NCBI GenBank assembly: GCA_016281495.1 | Contig: JAEEIU010000060.1 | Coordinates: 1 to 64,000 of the forward strand | Reading direction: 5' to 3' | From: Treponema sp. | Lineage (GTDB): Bacteria; Spirochaetota; Spirochaetia; Treponematales; Treponemataceae | DNA length: 64,000 nucleotides | Shown here: piece by piece, positions 9,488 through 17,404 of the stretch | How the letters are laid out: each line of letters begins with the position of its first letter | Position numbering within the stretch: position 1 is the stretch's first letter | The notes under the pieces: generated by a model | What the model was told of the DNA's origin: nothing | The model's input: the letters and a program-made list of their open reading frames with translations, nothing else | The model's database searches: none | Program-made: the position numbers and the translations under genes

Positions 9488-10701
9488 TGCTGCTTCTTCG
9501 GTTTTCTAATCAAATTGATGAAGACTGAGTTTATCGCCTTGTAAATCAAAGCCAGAATAATCGTCAGGGCAACAACACAAACTATATACAACACCATGTA
9601 CTGCCAACTTCTTACAGGGAAGACCTTGTACAGCATGCGGCAGGTCGTCAGGGCCATCAGGTTCATCATGTAGGTTTCAAGTGATATTTTGCCAAAGAAC
9701 CTTGTAACCGGATTGCTTGAATGGAACTTCATCATGATCATGAAGACGAATATCACAAAGAAAATGACGTACGGCATCTGCAAAAGGAAGGTGATGAATT
9801 TTTTAGCGATGTCAGGACCGTTTCCGCTCCACTCCGTCCAATAGCCGAACACCCCTTGTCCCACATATGAAAGAACACATGTAGCAGCAGTAAGCACCAG
9901 AACCACAGGAAGCTTGACCCAATACAGTTTCTTGAACCAAGCGGTAATCTTTTCTTCGTTAGTGGCAAAGAGAAGACCAAGCCAGAATGCGATTGCAGAA
10001 TTAACCCACCATTCGCCATGGAACCAGAACACCTTTTGTTCCATCCACCATTTTGGAGCAGGACCACGGAGCCACCAGTTTTTACTTCCGGCCCACCATG
10101 CAAAGTGACCGTTAACGGCAAATATCGCACCCATGATGATGACGACGGCAAACATGATGATTAGCCTGACCTTGTCACTCTTAATCTTTTTGTAAACAAG
10201 ATAGAAAATCAGATAGAGAAGGATGATGACCACAACGTACCAGCAGTAGGTGTTGACCATTGTAAGACCAAGAGTATTCGTTATCCACTGGACGGGAGCA
10301 AATCTTGTTCCTGTTGCAAAATAGAAAATCGTGTACAAGACTACGCTTACATAAAACGGAACCACCAGAACCGGCAGCCTGTGACGCAAAAATCCCTTGA
10401 AGTAATCGGGCTTTGTCTTAAGGCTTTTAACAAGACCGTATCCAGAGCAGAAGAAGAATATCGCAACAAAGAGGAATCCGCTGTTTACGAAAATGCTCAT
10501 TACACGGGCTTCCTGGAAATTCTGTTCCTGTGAAATGTGGTGCATGATTACACCTATTGCGGCAAGACCACGGACAGCCTTTGTTACATCAAGATCCATA
10601 AAGTCATCATGGAACTTTTTGAATCCCGCAAACTTTCCGCCCCAAAGAATGAGCAGAAGACAAACCGCATAAACTGAATACGTTATGATTTTGTAAGCCA
10701 T
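9484..10701 (-). CDS. Membrane acyltransferase family 3 protein
   Basis: Integral membrane protein of 405 aa with about ten helices. The N-terminal KAVRGLAAIGVIMHHISQEQ matches the catalytic Arg/His region of acyltransferase family 3 (OafA/NolL type), and SGYGLVKSLK follows as usual. Such enzymes transfer acetyl or other acyl groups to surface sugars, lipids or peptidoglycan. It is the first gene of the sensor operon and overlaps the next gene by 4 bases. Its link to sugar sensing is unexplained: it might modify the glycan being sensed, or only share the promoter. GGAAGG precedes the ATG. Confidence 0.85.
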   Translation of the reverse strand: MAYKIITYSVYAVCLLLILWGGKFAGFKKFHDDFMDLDVTKAVRGLAAIGVIMHHISQEQNFQEARVMSIFVNSGFLFVAIFFFCSGYGLVKSLKTKPDYFKGFLRHRLPVLVVPFYVSVVLYTIFYFATGTRFAPVQWITNTLGLTMVNTYCWYVVVIILLYLIFYLVYKKIKSDKVRLIIMFAVVIIMGAIFAVNGHFAWWAGSKNWWLRGPAPKWWMEQKVFWFHGEWWVNSAIAFWLGLLFATNEEKITAWFKKLYWVKLPVVLVLTAATCVLSYVGQGVFGYWTEWSGNGPDIAKKFITFLLQMPYVIFFVIFVFMIMMKFHSSNPVTRFFGKISLETYMMNLMALTTCRMLYKVFPVRSWQYMVLYIVCVVALTIILALIYKAINSVFINLIRKPKKQQ

Positions 10702-10736
10702 TTTAACCTTCCTATGGTTTTTCCTATAATAGATTA

Positions 10737-10765
10737 AGTATAAACCAGAAAGAAGGAGATTTCAA
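10737..10765 (-). promoter_or_regulatory. Promoter of the acyltransferase-sensor-kinase operon
   Basis: On the minus strand TTGAAA (10760-10765), a 17-base spacer and TATACT (10737-10742), 36 bases before the ATG at 10701. Very close to the sigma70 consensus. Confidence 0.75.
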
Positions 10766-10774
10766 CTGAAATTT

Positions 10775-11084
10775 ATGGGTTGCGGCAGGCAAGAAAAAAA
10801 CCTAAATAAATCTATGAAATACAAATCTTTATGAGAAAACACATTCATTTATACTGAAAACAGTAGTAACAATAGTAAAAGAAAAGATGCTCCCATCGGA
10901 GTCTGCCCCACAACAACGGCTTCCGCGCTACGCTTGTGCAGATGTTGTTGCGTGTCAGCCTTCGATTCCGCATCTTTTCTTTTAATCCTAAACAAGTTAA
11001 TTCTTGCTATTATGACTGTGTTTCCTCATTCACTATTGATTTTTCCAGATTAATTAACGATTAATCTTGCCTGCCGCAACCCAT
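10775..11084. repeat. 310-bp nested imperfect palindrome (MITE-like or structured element)
   Basis: The ends are a perfect 20-bp inverted repeat (ATGGGTTGCGGCAGGCAAGA at 10775-10794 and its complement at 11065-11084). A second perfect 14-bp repeat (AAAAGAAAAGATGC) lies at 10877-10890 and 10970-10983. The sequences between the outer and inner arms also resemble each other inverted, for example GAGAAAACACATTCAT against GAGGAAACACAGTCAT. The central 80 bases are GC-rich with CAACAAC/GTTGTTG pairing. No open reading frame is apparent. It occupies most of the 500-base gap 10702-11201; the remainder is promoter sequence. Confidence 0.8.
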
Positions 11085-11139
11085 TTTAAACATAAGATAA
11101 AGATTAACATATAATCATAATAAAATATCTAATAAGTTA

Positions 11140-11169
11140 TTGACTTGCAAGCTAATTATTTTTTACTAT
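11140..11169 (+). promoter_or_regulatory. Possible promoter of the secreted protein gene
   Basis: TTGACT (11140-11145), 18-base spacer, TACTAT (11164-11169), followed by AAAAGGAG just before the ATG. Moderate match. Confidence 0.5.
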
Positions 11170-11201
11170 ATAATTAATGTCACTATAATAAAAAGGAGAT
11201 T

Positions 11202-12476
11202 ATGATGATGAAAAAGTTAATTATGATTTTATGTATTGCCTTTGTGAATGTTTTTGTCGCAATGGCATCACCCGCCGCCATCAACTTTGACAATCTTCCA
11301 GATGATTCAAAATTAAGTCAGTTGCTGGTTGATTTTGGGAATGCCTACCCTGCCATAAAAAATCCGGATTTGCAGAATAAGGATAAAAAAACGTCACAGT
11401 TAAAGTCAGCCAAAAACCTTTACAACTATCTGAAAAAGAAGAAAAAGGCAAATTATGATGAAAAACTGTTCCAGCTTCTTGCCGCACGATGCCTGTATAA
11501 TTTTGATCAGCTTAAGGCTTCGGAAGTGACAAAGCTTTTTACAGACATTGATTCAGCATATCCGGAAAAAGCCGAGCACCACTGGATTTATGGCAATTAC
11601 CTTACCTCTGCATGTAAGACAATCGAGGGAAACAATGAACTGGAAAAATACATGGAGATGAAGGACTATTACATTTCTGAAGCCTTTATTCAGGATTATG
11701 CCTACTGTCAGTTCATGTGCAATACACCTTTTAATGCATATTACACACTTACAAACGGCGGATCAATTCCAGAAGAAAATGTAAAAGATCAGGAACTCTT
11801 ACGGATAGTAAAAAACCAAATAAAGGAAAGTTCTTCTAAAGAAAAATATGATGCAAACACGGTATGGCATATTTCTGATTTGGAAGATGGATGGCATTAT
11901 GTTTACAGCACAATGCTTGGCATTTCTTTTCCATGCAAGCCAAAATGGAACCTTCAATTGAATGAGTTTTCAGAAAGCAGCCCCGCAATATGTCTTCTTG
12001 GACCAAATGATTTTTCCATCGACGGACATTCAGTTGGTATCAGCGTTCTCATTATGGCTTATCCTGAATCAATCTATACAAGCAAGGAAAAAGATCGTTT
12101 GATGGCAAAACTTAAAATAACAAAAAGCGAAAAGCAGGAAATCTGTGGAAAAACATTTACAAAATACACAATTGAAGATCCTGCAAGCTATGCCGACATT
12201 CGCAATGGACAGATGGGCTATCTGTATGAAGCAACAATTAATCCCGGAAAACTGTCAACAGTAAAATGTGAACACCCCACAGACTTAGCATCTAAAGCAG
12301 GAAAAAGCAGCGAAAACAAATCCGAAGGAAATCAGACATTCTATGCAATAAAGCCATCCCAAAACCGCATTCAGGAACCGATGAGGATTTTCATTCTTGT
12401 TGATTCATGCAATGCACTCAAGGATGAAACAGACCAACTTCTTGAAGAAATGTTCAGCAAAGCAGTTTTCGACTAG
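11202..12476 (+). CDS. Secreted protein of unknown function
   Basis: Not recognised. A 424-aa protein with a Sec signal peptide (MMMKKLIMILCIAFVNVFVAMAS, cleavage likely after MAS). Three successive ATGs at 11202, 11205 and 11208 follow AAAAGGAG, and any of them could be used. The N-terminal half (about 25-200) is charged and helical with many Lys/Tyr/Leu, resembling a helical-repeat region. From about 230 it looks like a compact mixed domain with WHYVYSTMLGISFPCKPKW. A Ser/Lys-rich patch lies near 365. It converges with the papain-like gene with 8 bases between the stops, so the two may influence each other's 3' ends. Any role in that operon is speculation. Confidence 0.7.
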   Translation: MMMKKLIMILCIAFVNVFVAMASPAAINFDNLPDDSKLSQLLVDFGNAYPAIKNPDLQNKDKKTSQLKSAKNLYNYLKKKKKANYDEKLFQLLAARCLYNFDQLKASEVTKLFTDIDSAYPEKAEHHWIYGNYLTSACKTIEGNNELEKYMEMKDYYISEAFIQDYAYCQFMCNTPFNAYYTLTNGGSIPEENVKDQELLRIVKNQIKESSSKEKYDANTVWHISDLEDGWHYVYSTMLGISFPCKPKWNLQLNEFSESSPAICLLGPNDFSIDGHSVGISVLIMAYPESIYTSKEKDRLMAKLKITKSEKQEICGKTFTKYTIEDPASYADIRNGQMGYLYEATINPGKLSTVKCEHPTDLASKAGKSSENKSEGNQTFYAIKPSQNRIQEPMRIFILVDSCNALKDETDQLLEEMFSKAVFD

Positions 12477-12484
12477 CCTATCGT

Positions 12485-13990
12485 TTATTCGTGGTCAAAA
12501 ACTAAAAGCACTGGGAGGATGCCGGCATTTTCGTCGTCTTCCACCCAGCCTTCAAACTTAACGGAATTACGCGAAAAATCAATTCTGCTGTCATCCATAA
12601 TTTCAAGCTCTTCCAAATCCAATGCCTGCTGAACCCTATCTTTAAGATTGTATCTTCCTGCCAGTCCGTTTTTTACCGCCATTTCGTATGAAGACATAAT
12701 GTCGTCAAGATTCAATTCATCAAGCGAATAAAGGACAATAAGGTAATCTGTTCCTGCAACGGAATCAAACTCTATCCATTTGTTTTCGGCCGGAAGCGCT
12801 ATCGTGTTGCTTGAATAATCCAGTAATGCAGAAGTGTTCCTGTCGGGGAAAAGCCTTGTTGCCTTGCCTGTTGTTTCATCTGAAGAAAAAACATAAACAT
12901 AACATGGTTTGGTGTTTGTAAGCTCAAGCCTGAATCTGTCCGTAAAACTGAATGTATCCTTTGCGTAATAAACGTCATCGTCCAATTCAACTTCAATGGT
13001 CCTGTCACGATATGCCATGGGAATGGAAAAACTGCCCTGGTAAATTGTCGTAATCACGGGCTCGGGTTCTGGTTCAGGTTGTGGCTCCGGCTGGGGTTCT
13101 GGTTCTTGTCCGGACCAATACCGTTCAGCCGCAAAACGCACGGAACTCATTTCGTAAGCAGCTACTGTAAATTTTGCAAAATCTTCGTATGCCACCCACT
13201 TGCAACCGTTGTCACCCCACTCTGGACCCCAGCTGTTCTGGAATAAAAATGAACCGCCGTAGTTGTCGTCATCATAAGCGACAACAACCATTGCATGAGC
13301 ACTGTCTCTGTCTTCCTCCCATCTCTGTGGATACCATCTGTCACCATCATAGCTGTAAAAAGAACTTGGATAACCATAGAAAGAAATCACAACAGGCTTA
13401 TTCTGGGAAAGGCTTTTTTTTACTGCCTGGATTTTTACATTGGGATCTCCCTCATAATAAGGAAAAAGAGTTGCATAGTCCCCGATTTTATACAGGTATT
13501 CTCCGTCATAAAGATTCATATCAAAATCTTTGAATTCAATTTGATTCTCTTCAAAGACCCTTTTTGGAACACCCTCGTATTTCAGGGAATAAAGGGCATC
13601 TTCGATATACATTCCTCTCTCTGCCATGGGGTTATCAGGATTACAATTACGGAATAAAAAATATGGAGAAAAAGCATTGTTTGCCGCCACCTGCCTTCCA
13701 ACACGCCCCAGCCCCACTGAATCCGTTGCCGTCATTGCACAATATGTAGTAGCCCATGCCACACAAGTTCCATATTGCCCCTGATCACCAGTTACCGGAA
13801 GATATTCCCGCAAGTCCACAGCTGACGGGAGATCTTCATATTCCCTGGAAACAAGACGCGCCTTTCTAGGAATCTTTTCGTAGGCATCTGCATCTATTAA
13901 AAGACCGGTGGACTGCTTGACTTTTTTGTCACCACATGAAAAAAGAAACAGAGGTATAAGGCACAAAAATAAAAGCCGAAATCTTTTCAT
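12485..13990 (-). CDS. Papain-like (C1 family) cysteine peptidase lipoprotein with DUF4384-like domain
   Basis: Lipoprotein of 501 aa; signal peptide ends LFLFSC with the lipid Cys at 19. The peptidase domain (about 55-285) has the oxyanion Gln70 and nucleophile Cys76 in DQGQYGTCVAWAT, His232 in DSAHAMVVVAY and Asn252 in FLFQNSWGPEWGD, so all papain-type catalytic residues are present. A Pro-Glu/Gln linker (about 296-311) leads to a beta-rich C-terminal domain like DUF4384 (CYVYVFSSDETTGKATRLFPD). It should act outside the cytoplasmic membrane. No pro-region is obvious beyond some 35 residues. Its ATG directly follows the stop of the caspase gene (TAAATG), so the two are co-translated. Confidence 0.88.
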   Translation of the reverse strand: MKRFRLLFLCLIPLFLFSCGDKKVKQSTGLLIDADAYEKIPRKARLVSREYEDLPSAVDLREYLPVTGDQGQYGTCVAWATTYCAMTATDSVGLGRVGRQVAANNAFSPYFLFRNCNPDNPMAERGMYIEDALYSLKYEGVPKRVFEENQIEFKDFDMNLYDGEYLYKIGDYATLFPYYEGDPNVKIQAVKKSLSQNKPVVISFYGYPSSFYSYDGDRWYPQRWEEDRDSAHAMVVVAYDDDNYGGSFLFQNSWGPEWGDNGCKWVAYEDFAKFTVAAYEMSSVRFAAERYWSGQEPEPQPEPQPEPEPEPVITTIYQGSFSIPMAYRDRTIEVELDDDVYYAKDTFSFTDRFRLELTNTKPCYVYVFSSDETTGKATRLFPDRNTSALLDYSSNTIALPAENKWIEFDSVAGTDYLIVLYSLDELNLDDIMSSYEMAVKNGLAGRYNLKDRVQQALDLEELEIMDDSRIDFSRNSVKFEGWVEDDENAGILPVLLVFDHE

Positions 13991-15676
13991 TTATTCAAAG
14001 CTCCTGTTCCTTACTCCCCTGAATCCAACATTGTCGCCCGCATATTCTGGAACAAATTTCTGACTGGTATTGTTCAGGCAGTATTTCTCATCGGCATCCC
14101 AGGCACCACCCATGGTCACACGGTATTTTCCACGCACGACATCAGAGCACCATTCCCACACAAGACCAAACACATCGTAAAGTCCGCTTGAGCACGCCTT
14201 GTTCTGTCCCACCGCATGAAGTGTTCCTGTTGAGTTTTTTGCAGTCCATGCGATATCATCCAACGACAATCCATTGCCCCAACTGGCATGTGCAATCTTC
14301 TTCCATTCCTTTTCCGTGGGCAAACGCCAGCCATTTTTTTCTGGATCTGCTTTTACATCATTTAAATCTGTCAAATCATAAACTGGTTCAAGCCCTTCTT
14401 TTTCGCTCAAACGGTTCAGGTATTTCAGGGCATCATACCATGACACATTGGTAACAGGTTCCGTCTCCCATGCGACATGCTGCTGTTCAGGAACTAAGTC
14501 ATTGTAATGGCCCACAGTAACCGGGAACTTTGCCACAACAAGCTCGTCAATTTCAACACAGGGTGTACCATTTCCATTTTGACTGCCTGCCATGGAATTT
14601 CGCATTGATTCTTCCGACCTGCCTGCATTTTCTTCCTGAAGGTGATCAACTATATCCTCTGCCTTCATATGTGGATCAACATTAAATCCTAGTGGTGTAT
14701 CTTTCTCCTGCTTCTTTTCCTTAGCGAATGCGGCCTTCGTTTGAATTCTATTTTTGATGATAATCGCCTTTTTACGAATCTGGGCTACCATCTTTTTTCC
14801 TTTTTCCGTGAATGCAAAGAAGATGATTCCCACAGCAACCAGGGCAGCAACTATCATTCCCAAAATGAACGGCCAAATCACCGATCTTTTTTTCTCAATG
14901 ATTCTTGGTTCAGGCAGAATCTTTTCTTCATTTCCATCGACTCCATTCAGATAAACCGGATTTGAAATGTGCGGCTCACAATAGGGAGACTGACTGTTGT
15001 TTGTCTTGTCCTGAACTTCCCTGCGAACGGACTGCATTATGTCAACAAAACTTTTTTTATCGGACAAATGATCCAAAAGCGACTGTGTAAACGGACTGTG
15101 TTTGTTTCCTGTTCCATCATCGGCTGTCTTTCCATTTTCACAGGCAAAGGCAATCAGATAATCGGATACACTTGTGGTGCTTACGGAAACAAGTCCCCTT
15201 CCTGATGTGCCCCTTGATTTCCCAAAGGGATTGTTCCGGCATGCATCCAAAATCAATATCGTAGTTTTACAGCCGGTGTCCTGAGTTCGGGACATTATTT
15301 CATTTACATCAATCGCCTGCCTTCTTATCTGGTCATCATTGCTGATTGTATGATCAATAGGAAGAAGATAATTGACTCCCTGACTTTGAACTCCATGACC
15401 CGAAAAATAAAACAGTGCTACATCAGCTGTTTCGCTTTTTTTGTAGAATTCCTTAAGGGCCTTGTCCATGTCATCAATGTTACATTCAGTTTTCAAACTC
15501 GTTGTAAAATTCAACTCACGTAATTTTTGTGCAATTTCAGTAGCATCTTGAACGGGATTGTCCAGCGGTGAATTCTTATAGTTTCCGTTTCCAATTACAA
15601 GCGCCACCCTGCCTTGTGCCTGGACATATATGCATGTAAAAAATGATATAACAAGTAAAGAAAGAATTTTTTTCAT
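13991..15676 (-). CDS. Caspase-like (C14) protein with TM helix and FGE/SUMF-type domain
   Basis: Of the possible starts, ATG 15676 is preferred: it gives a signal peptide (MKKILSLLVISFFTCIYVQAQG) and lies 4 bases after the upstream stop, with GGTGGTGA before it. The protein is then 561 aa. A caspase domain (about 23-245) carries His94 in FSGHG and Cys146 in LDACRNNPF. A TM helix spans about 265-289, followed by a strongly basic stretch, which predicts caspase outside and C-terminus inside. Residues 375-558 form an FGE-sulfatase/SUMF domain (TNVSWYDALKYLNRLS, GWRLPTEKEWKK, GLVWEWCSD, GFRGVRN). True formylglycine-generating enzymes need a Cys pair not evident here, so this is probably a binding module. 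Substrates are unknown. Confidence 0.88.
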   Translation of the reverse strand: MKKILSLLVISFFTCIYVQAQGRVALVIGNGNYKNSPLDNPVQDATEIAQKLRELNFTTSLKTECNIDDMDKALKEFYKKSETADVALFYFSGHGVQSQGVNYLLPIDHTISNDDQIRRQAIDVNEIMSRTQDTGCKTTILILDACRNNPFGKSRGTSGRGLVSVSTTSVSDYLIAFACENGKTADDGTGNKHSPFTQSLLDHLSDKKSFVDIMQSVRREVQDKTNNSQSPYCEPHISNPVYLNGVDGNEEKILPEPRIIEKKRSVIWPFILGMIVAALVAVGIIFFAFTEKGKKMVAQIRKKAIIIKNRIQTKAAFAKEKKQEKDTPLGFNVDPHMKAEDIVDHLQEENAGRSEESMRNSMAGSQNGNGTPCVEIDELVVAKFPVTVGHYNDLVPEQQHVAWETEPVTNVSWYDALKYLNRLSEKEGLEPVYDLTDLNDVKADPEKNGWRLPTEKEWKKIAHASWGNGLSLDDIAWTAKNSTGTLHAVGQNKACSSGLYDVFGLVWEWCSDVVRGKYRVTMGGAWDADEKYCLNNTSQKFVPEYAGDNVGFRGVRNRSFE

Positions 15677-15680
15677 ATCA

Positions 15681-17012
15681 TCACCACCAGTCATAATAGT
15701 AATCGTAATAAGGTTCAACATAGTATGAAGTTTTTTCATACCACTTACGGCTTTCTGCTGATTCAAGGTTCGGGTCTAATTTCTTAGCCAGATTGTACAT
15801 ATAGTCATCATCTCCCTTGAGACCGCGTTCAATTGCGGTTTCATAATACTCGGATGCCTTATGTACATCACCTTTATTCAGATAGTATTCACTCAACTTT
15901 TTTGCCGCCTGACGTTTTATTGCCGATTCATTTTGCCTCTGCTCAAATGCCATGCGACGGAATTTATCTGCCAGGGTTTTATCGTTGTTTTTCTTTTCTT
16001 CAACTTCCGCCCTTTTTTCATAATAGGTGATAAGAGTTTCTTCATAAATGTTTTCTGCCTTGTCTATTTCTTTAAGAAGGCCAACATCATTGTTCTGCTT
16101 GAACAATTCCCACTTTGCAGAAATAAGGTTTGCATCTGCCGCCTTTTTAATGTAGGACGTACCCAATTCAGTATAACCCTGTTCAAGTGCCGCCTTGCCG
16201 AATGCATAAAGAGCCGCGGTATCCCTTATTTCATAGTTATATTCGTTGACAGTATAGGTTTTCTTGTTTTTTTCGTAGGTTGTCTTTAACCACTGCGAAT
16301 GAACATATCCGTGCAGACCATGATATTCAACTTCCGTCCAGACACCATTGTCAGAAAGTCGTGCTAGAACCTCATCCTCATTTATGCGCATGATTTCGGG
16401 TGCATCTTCTTCCCCTGCCACACGCAGAATCAAGCGGTCTCCGTCTCCAGTGTAAACACGCACGTAATCGATTTTATCTTTCTGAACGACATTTGGATTT
16501 ATCTTGACCGGGTTATGCTTTATTTTGTATGAAACAACTCCACAGATTATTGCAAACAAACCAAGACAGGCTACCTCCGTCCACAGCAAAACCTTTTGTT
16601 TTAATGGACTAGGCCGATTCAATGCCTTTTCTATTTTTTTGGGAATGTTCTGCCATTCATTTTCCTTTATGGAAACATAAACTGCTTTTTCCGTAACACT
16701 GCTTTTTCCACCACCAAGATATACCACCAGCGGAAGTGGACCACCATGCCTTTCATCTAAAAAATCATAAAGCCCGATTTTTCCCGAAGATGTAAAATAC
16801 GAAGTCCCACTCTTAAAGGCAAAATCATCCAGATTGTAAAAAGAAAGTTGAATGTCGTCCCTGTTCATCAAAGAACAAAACGCAATCCGCACGGGTATGT
16901 TTTTCTTAAAAGAATAGTCGCGTAGGGTATAAACGCTGCGCCTCAGAGCAGATTCCACTGATTTCTGATCCAGTTCCCCAACAGCAACAAAAACTATATC
17001 TTGACTTGTCAT
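15681..17012 (-). CDS. Membrane protein with vWA-like, SH3b-like and TPR/Sel1-like regions
   Basis: A 443-aa protein without signal peptide. Residues 5-130 look like a von Willebrand A/Rossmann-type fold (DIVFVAVGELDQKS, IPVRIAFCSL, PLPLVVYLGGG), but the metal site DxSxS is absent, so the assignment is tentative. One TM helix lies at about 141-161. An SH3b-like segment follows (VRVYTGDGDRLILRVAGEE to GYVHSQWLK, about 182-244), then helical repeats like Sel1/TPR to the end, finishing in a Tyr-rich tail. Basic residues flank both sides of the helix; lack of a signal suggests N-terminus inside. It is first in the operon with the caspase and papain genes. A -10-like TATAAT lies at 17027-17032; no ribosome site is evident. 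Confidence 0.75.
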   Translation of the reverse strand: MTSQDIVFVAVGELDQKSVESALRRSVYTLRDYSFKKNIPVRIAFCSLMNRDDIQLSFYNLDDFAFKSGTSYFTSSGKIGLYDFLDERHGGPLPLVVYLGGGKSSVTEKAVYVSIKENEWQNIPKKIEKALNRPSPLKQKVLLWTEVACLGLFAIICGVVSYKIKHNPVKINPNVVQKDKIDYVRVYTGDGDRLILRVAGEEDAPEIMRINEDEVLARLSDNGVWTEVEYHGLHGYVHSQWLKTTYEKNKKTYTVNEYNYEIRDTAALYAFGKAALEQGYTELGTSYIKKAADANLISAKWELFKQNNDVGLLKEIDKAENIYEETLITYYEKRAEVEEKKNNDKTLADKFRRMAFEQRQNESAIKRQAAKKLSEYYLNKGDVHKASEYYETAIERGLKGDDDYMYNLAKKLDPNLESAESRKWYEKTSYYVEPYYDYYYDWW

Positions 17013-17076
17013 ATAGGGATTATTCTATTATAGGTTAGGGAAAAAAGCAAGTTTCGGAATTACTGTTGCCCCCTCC

Positions 17077-17331
17077 TCATGGCAGCCTTTGGGCGTTGAA
17101 GAATTCAAGTGGGTCACGGTTCAGGGCTTCTGCTATGGCACAGATTCCCTGAAATGAAAGGTGTTCGCCTGCTTTAAGGCGGTTAATGGTTGCGATGGAC
17201 AGGTTCGTTTTAAAGCAAAGCTGCTCTGCGGTGAAACCTGACAATGCAATAAAATATTTCATATTTGCCGAAACAACATCCTGGATTCTGAATTCCAGAA
17301 ATTCTGAATAAGTTACATTTCTCGCTTTCAT
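17077..17331 (-). CDS. Small Xre-family helix-turn-helix regulator
   Basis: An 84-aa DNA-binding protein. A longer frame is open upstream, but ATG 17331 has GGAGATACT before it and gives MKARNVTYSEFLEFRIQDVV, a sensible N-terminus. The HTH_3 core is clear: ALSGFTAEQLCFKTNLSIAT, INRLKAG and ISFQ-like turns ending AIAEALNRDPLEFF. It lies 73 bases downstream of the M-S methylase-like gene on the same strand, like the controller proteins of restriction-modification loci. The paired repeats around the promoter of that gene are a plausible operator. Confidence 0.82.
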   Translation of the reverse strand: MKARNVTYSEFLEFRIQDVVSANMKYFIALSGFTAEQLCFKTNLSIATINRLKAGEHLSFQGICAIAEALNRDPLEFFNAQRLP

Positions 17332-17404
17332 AGTATCTCCATTTAGCCAGTACAATGCCCCGGCAAGTTGGAATAAATCCGGCTTCAATCTGCAAGCTAA
17401 AGAG

